A stretch of DNA of 64,000 nt from Flectonema sp. DT1601 (taxonomy: Eukaryota; Euglenozoa; Diplonemea; Diplonemida; Diplonemidae), in assembly GCA_964019425.1 (NCBI GenBank), contig OZ025787.1, positions 434,001 through 498,000 of the forward strand. Direction: 5' to 3'. A model generated the notes under the pieces. It saw nothing but the letters and a program-made list of their open reading frames with translations. It was not told the DNA's origin and made no database searches. Shown piece after piece: positions 62,939 through 64,000 of the stretch. Each line of letters opens with the position of its first letter. Positions within the stretch are counted from its first letter, which is position 1. The translations under genes were made by a program, and so were the position numbers.

Positions 62939-64000
62939 ATGAAGGAGTCGTGGCAACAATTAGCTGTCGCTGTTGAAGACATTCCGAAGAAGGATCTACC
63001 AAATCAGACTAATTTAGTAAAGAAACTTCACGACTCAGCACTCGGATTAAAATTACGAAAAAAAGATGCATCATCAGCTATTCGAATTCTATGGGGATGT
63101 GCTGCTGCTCGAATTCGTTGTCAGAAATTATTAAAAAAAATAGAACCGACACTAATTTCATTAAACTTAGAAGCACCACACGCGTTGACTGTATTGTGGT
63201 CAATGGCTCGATTAAGAATGAGATCGACTCCGATAGAGAGAAAGGTTACATCGTATTTCAATGATAGGAAATGGGTTTCTATTAATAAAACATACATGTC
63301 ACCTCCACGTGTCGCATCAGCATGTTATTCATTTACAAAACTTGAAATTAGACAACGAAGTCTGTCTGATCGACTTAGTGACTTCTACCTTCGAAAGATT
63401 GACGATATCACTTTTGATCGTTGTGCTGTCCAAGACATGGGAAAGGTCCTGTTTGGTTTATCAACTCTTGGTCGGTGTTCTTTTGAATTGGTATCAAAGG
63501 TTATTTGGTATATAAAGTACAGTAGTTCGTTTCAAATTGCTCTAGAAGACGAGCATTCTTATGTCACAGGTGGCGTATTCCTCCCATCAACAGTCATAAA
63601 TAGACATCACTTCGCATCTTCACAATTCAATAAAATAATTACAACCGTTAGAGACAACCTTCAAGAACTTACAATCAGATATTTATCAATGTGTGGTCAT
63701 TCTGTTTTGTGGAGACCATTAAGCCGTGCGATGTATAATTATTCTTCTACTGGTGATGTAAATTTCCTGCTTATAGATGCTGTATCACAAGTAATATCAG
63801 ATCACGCCTTATCACAACGGCATCATAAATTTACTGGTAGTGAATCGATGCTCTTTTGTTTTAGTTTTGATGTAGCTGGTCTTCGAATACCAGAAAATTG
63901 TATTAAGGTGATATGTGATAGCAATTTTGAATGTTTCTGTAAACCGGAAATGATACCAAAAAAAGTTTTGCTTCGGTTAATTCGAAATGAGAGTTCGCTG
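62939..64000 (+). CDS. Helical-repeat (HPR/FASTK-RAP-like) protein, 5' part, runs off the window
   Basis: The frame is open from the ATG at 62939 to the last base (354 codons, no stop). The start is the first ATG in this frame after TTTTTCAATTAG (62909-62920); an ATG at 62929 is in another frame with an early stop. The sequence shows helical repeats of about 35-40 residues with the look of FASTK/RAP-type heptatricopeptide (HPR) proteins: SAIRILWGCAAARIRCQKLL, ALTVLWSMARLRMRSTPIER, then PRVASACYSFTKLEIRQRSL and DMGKVLFGLSTLGRCSFELV. These proteins act on mitochondrial or plastid RNA and often end in a RAP domain, which would lie beyond the window edge. Confidence 0.65.
   Translation, partial: MKESWQQLAVAVEDIPKKDLPNQTNLVKKLHDSALGLKLRKKDASSAIRILWGCAAARIRCQKLLKKIEPTLISLNLEAPHALTVLWSMARLRMRSTPIERKVTSYFNDRKWVSINKTYMSPPRVASACYSFTKLEIRQRSLSDRLSDFYLRKIDDITFDRCAVQDMGKVLFGLSTLGRCSFELVSKVIWYIKYSSSFQIALEDEHSYVTGGVFLPSTVINRHHFASSQFNKIITTVRDNLQELTIRYLSMCGHSVLWRPLSRAMYNYSSTGDVNFLLIDAVSQVISDHALSQRHHKFTGSESMLFCFSFDVAGLRIPENCIKVICDSNFECFCKPEMIPKKVLLRLIRNESSL

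Overview
The window looks like nuclear DNA of a flagellated microbial eukaryote. It is AT-rich, full of poly-A and poly-T runs, and carries eukaryotic genes such as two ribosomal protein uL18/RPL5 copies, La, a K+ channel and doublet-microtubule proteins. Every confident host gene from 9.6 kb to the right edge is on the + strand. Most start a few to tens of bases after a polypyrimidine tract ending in AG. A few genes are also cut by short introns (about 60-240 bp) with GTATGT- or GTTTGT-type donors and CAG-type acceptors. One-way gene order, an acceptor before each ORF and rare cis-introns together suggest polycistronic transcription with spliced-leader trans-splicing, as in Euglenozoa (a diplonemid-like organism would fit). 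The lineage is an inference; no spliced-leader gene was seen.

Left part, 1-9.3 kb: a repeat and transposon zone. It holds a ~33-bp tandem repeat, two near-identical 778-bp elements with terminal inverted repeats in direct tandem, a piggyBac-like remnant fused to or next to an unfamiliar 438-residue zinc-finger ORF on the minus strand, a 17-bp minisatellite, a perfect hairpin, and a 3.26-kb hAT-like element with clear inverted ends.

9.6-34.6 kb: dense one-way genes. These are two RPL5 copies with identical protein, a CFAP77-like flagellar protein (one intron), a secreted GH127-type glycosidase, two unfamiliar proteins, a single-pass membrane protein resembling a dead M1 aminopeptidase, a large protein ending in a catalytically dead HDHD5-like HAD domain (three exons), an EF-hand protein, an SK-like K+ channel (three exons), a PPPDE thiol peptidase and a small Ser-rich protein.

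34.6-46.2 kb: an 11.6-kb stretch with no convincing ORF. It contains two local duplications and several strong hairpins, including a possible structured RNA near 45.0 kb.

46.2-64.0 kb: genes again. These are an ankyrin/RanBP2-zinc-finger protein, a membrane-anchored CAP protein (two exons), La (two exons), an NRF-6-type acyltransferase, a PAF-acetylhydrolase-like SGNH hydrolase, a PPR-like protein, a long coiled-coil protein, a TEX47-like BLUF-fold protein and the 5' part of a helical-repeat (HPR/FASTK-RAP-like) protein that runs off the edge. Themes are flagellum (CFAP77, TEX47-like, perhaps the coiled-coil protein), cell surface or secretion (GH127, M1-like, CAP, acyltransferase, SGNH) and organelle RNA handling (PPR-like, HPR-like). 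Neighbours do not form metabolic operons. All family calls are from reading motifs; no database search was run.
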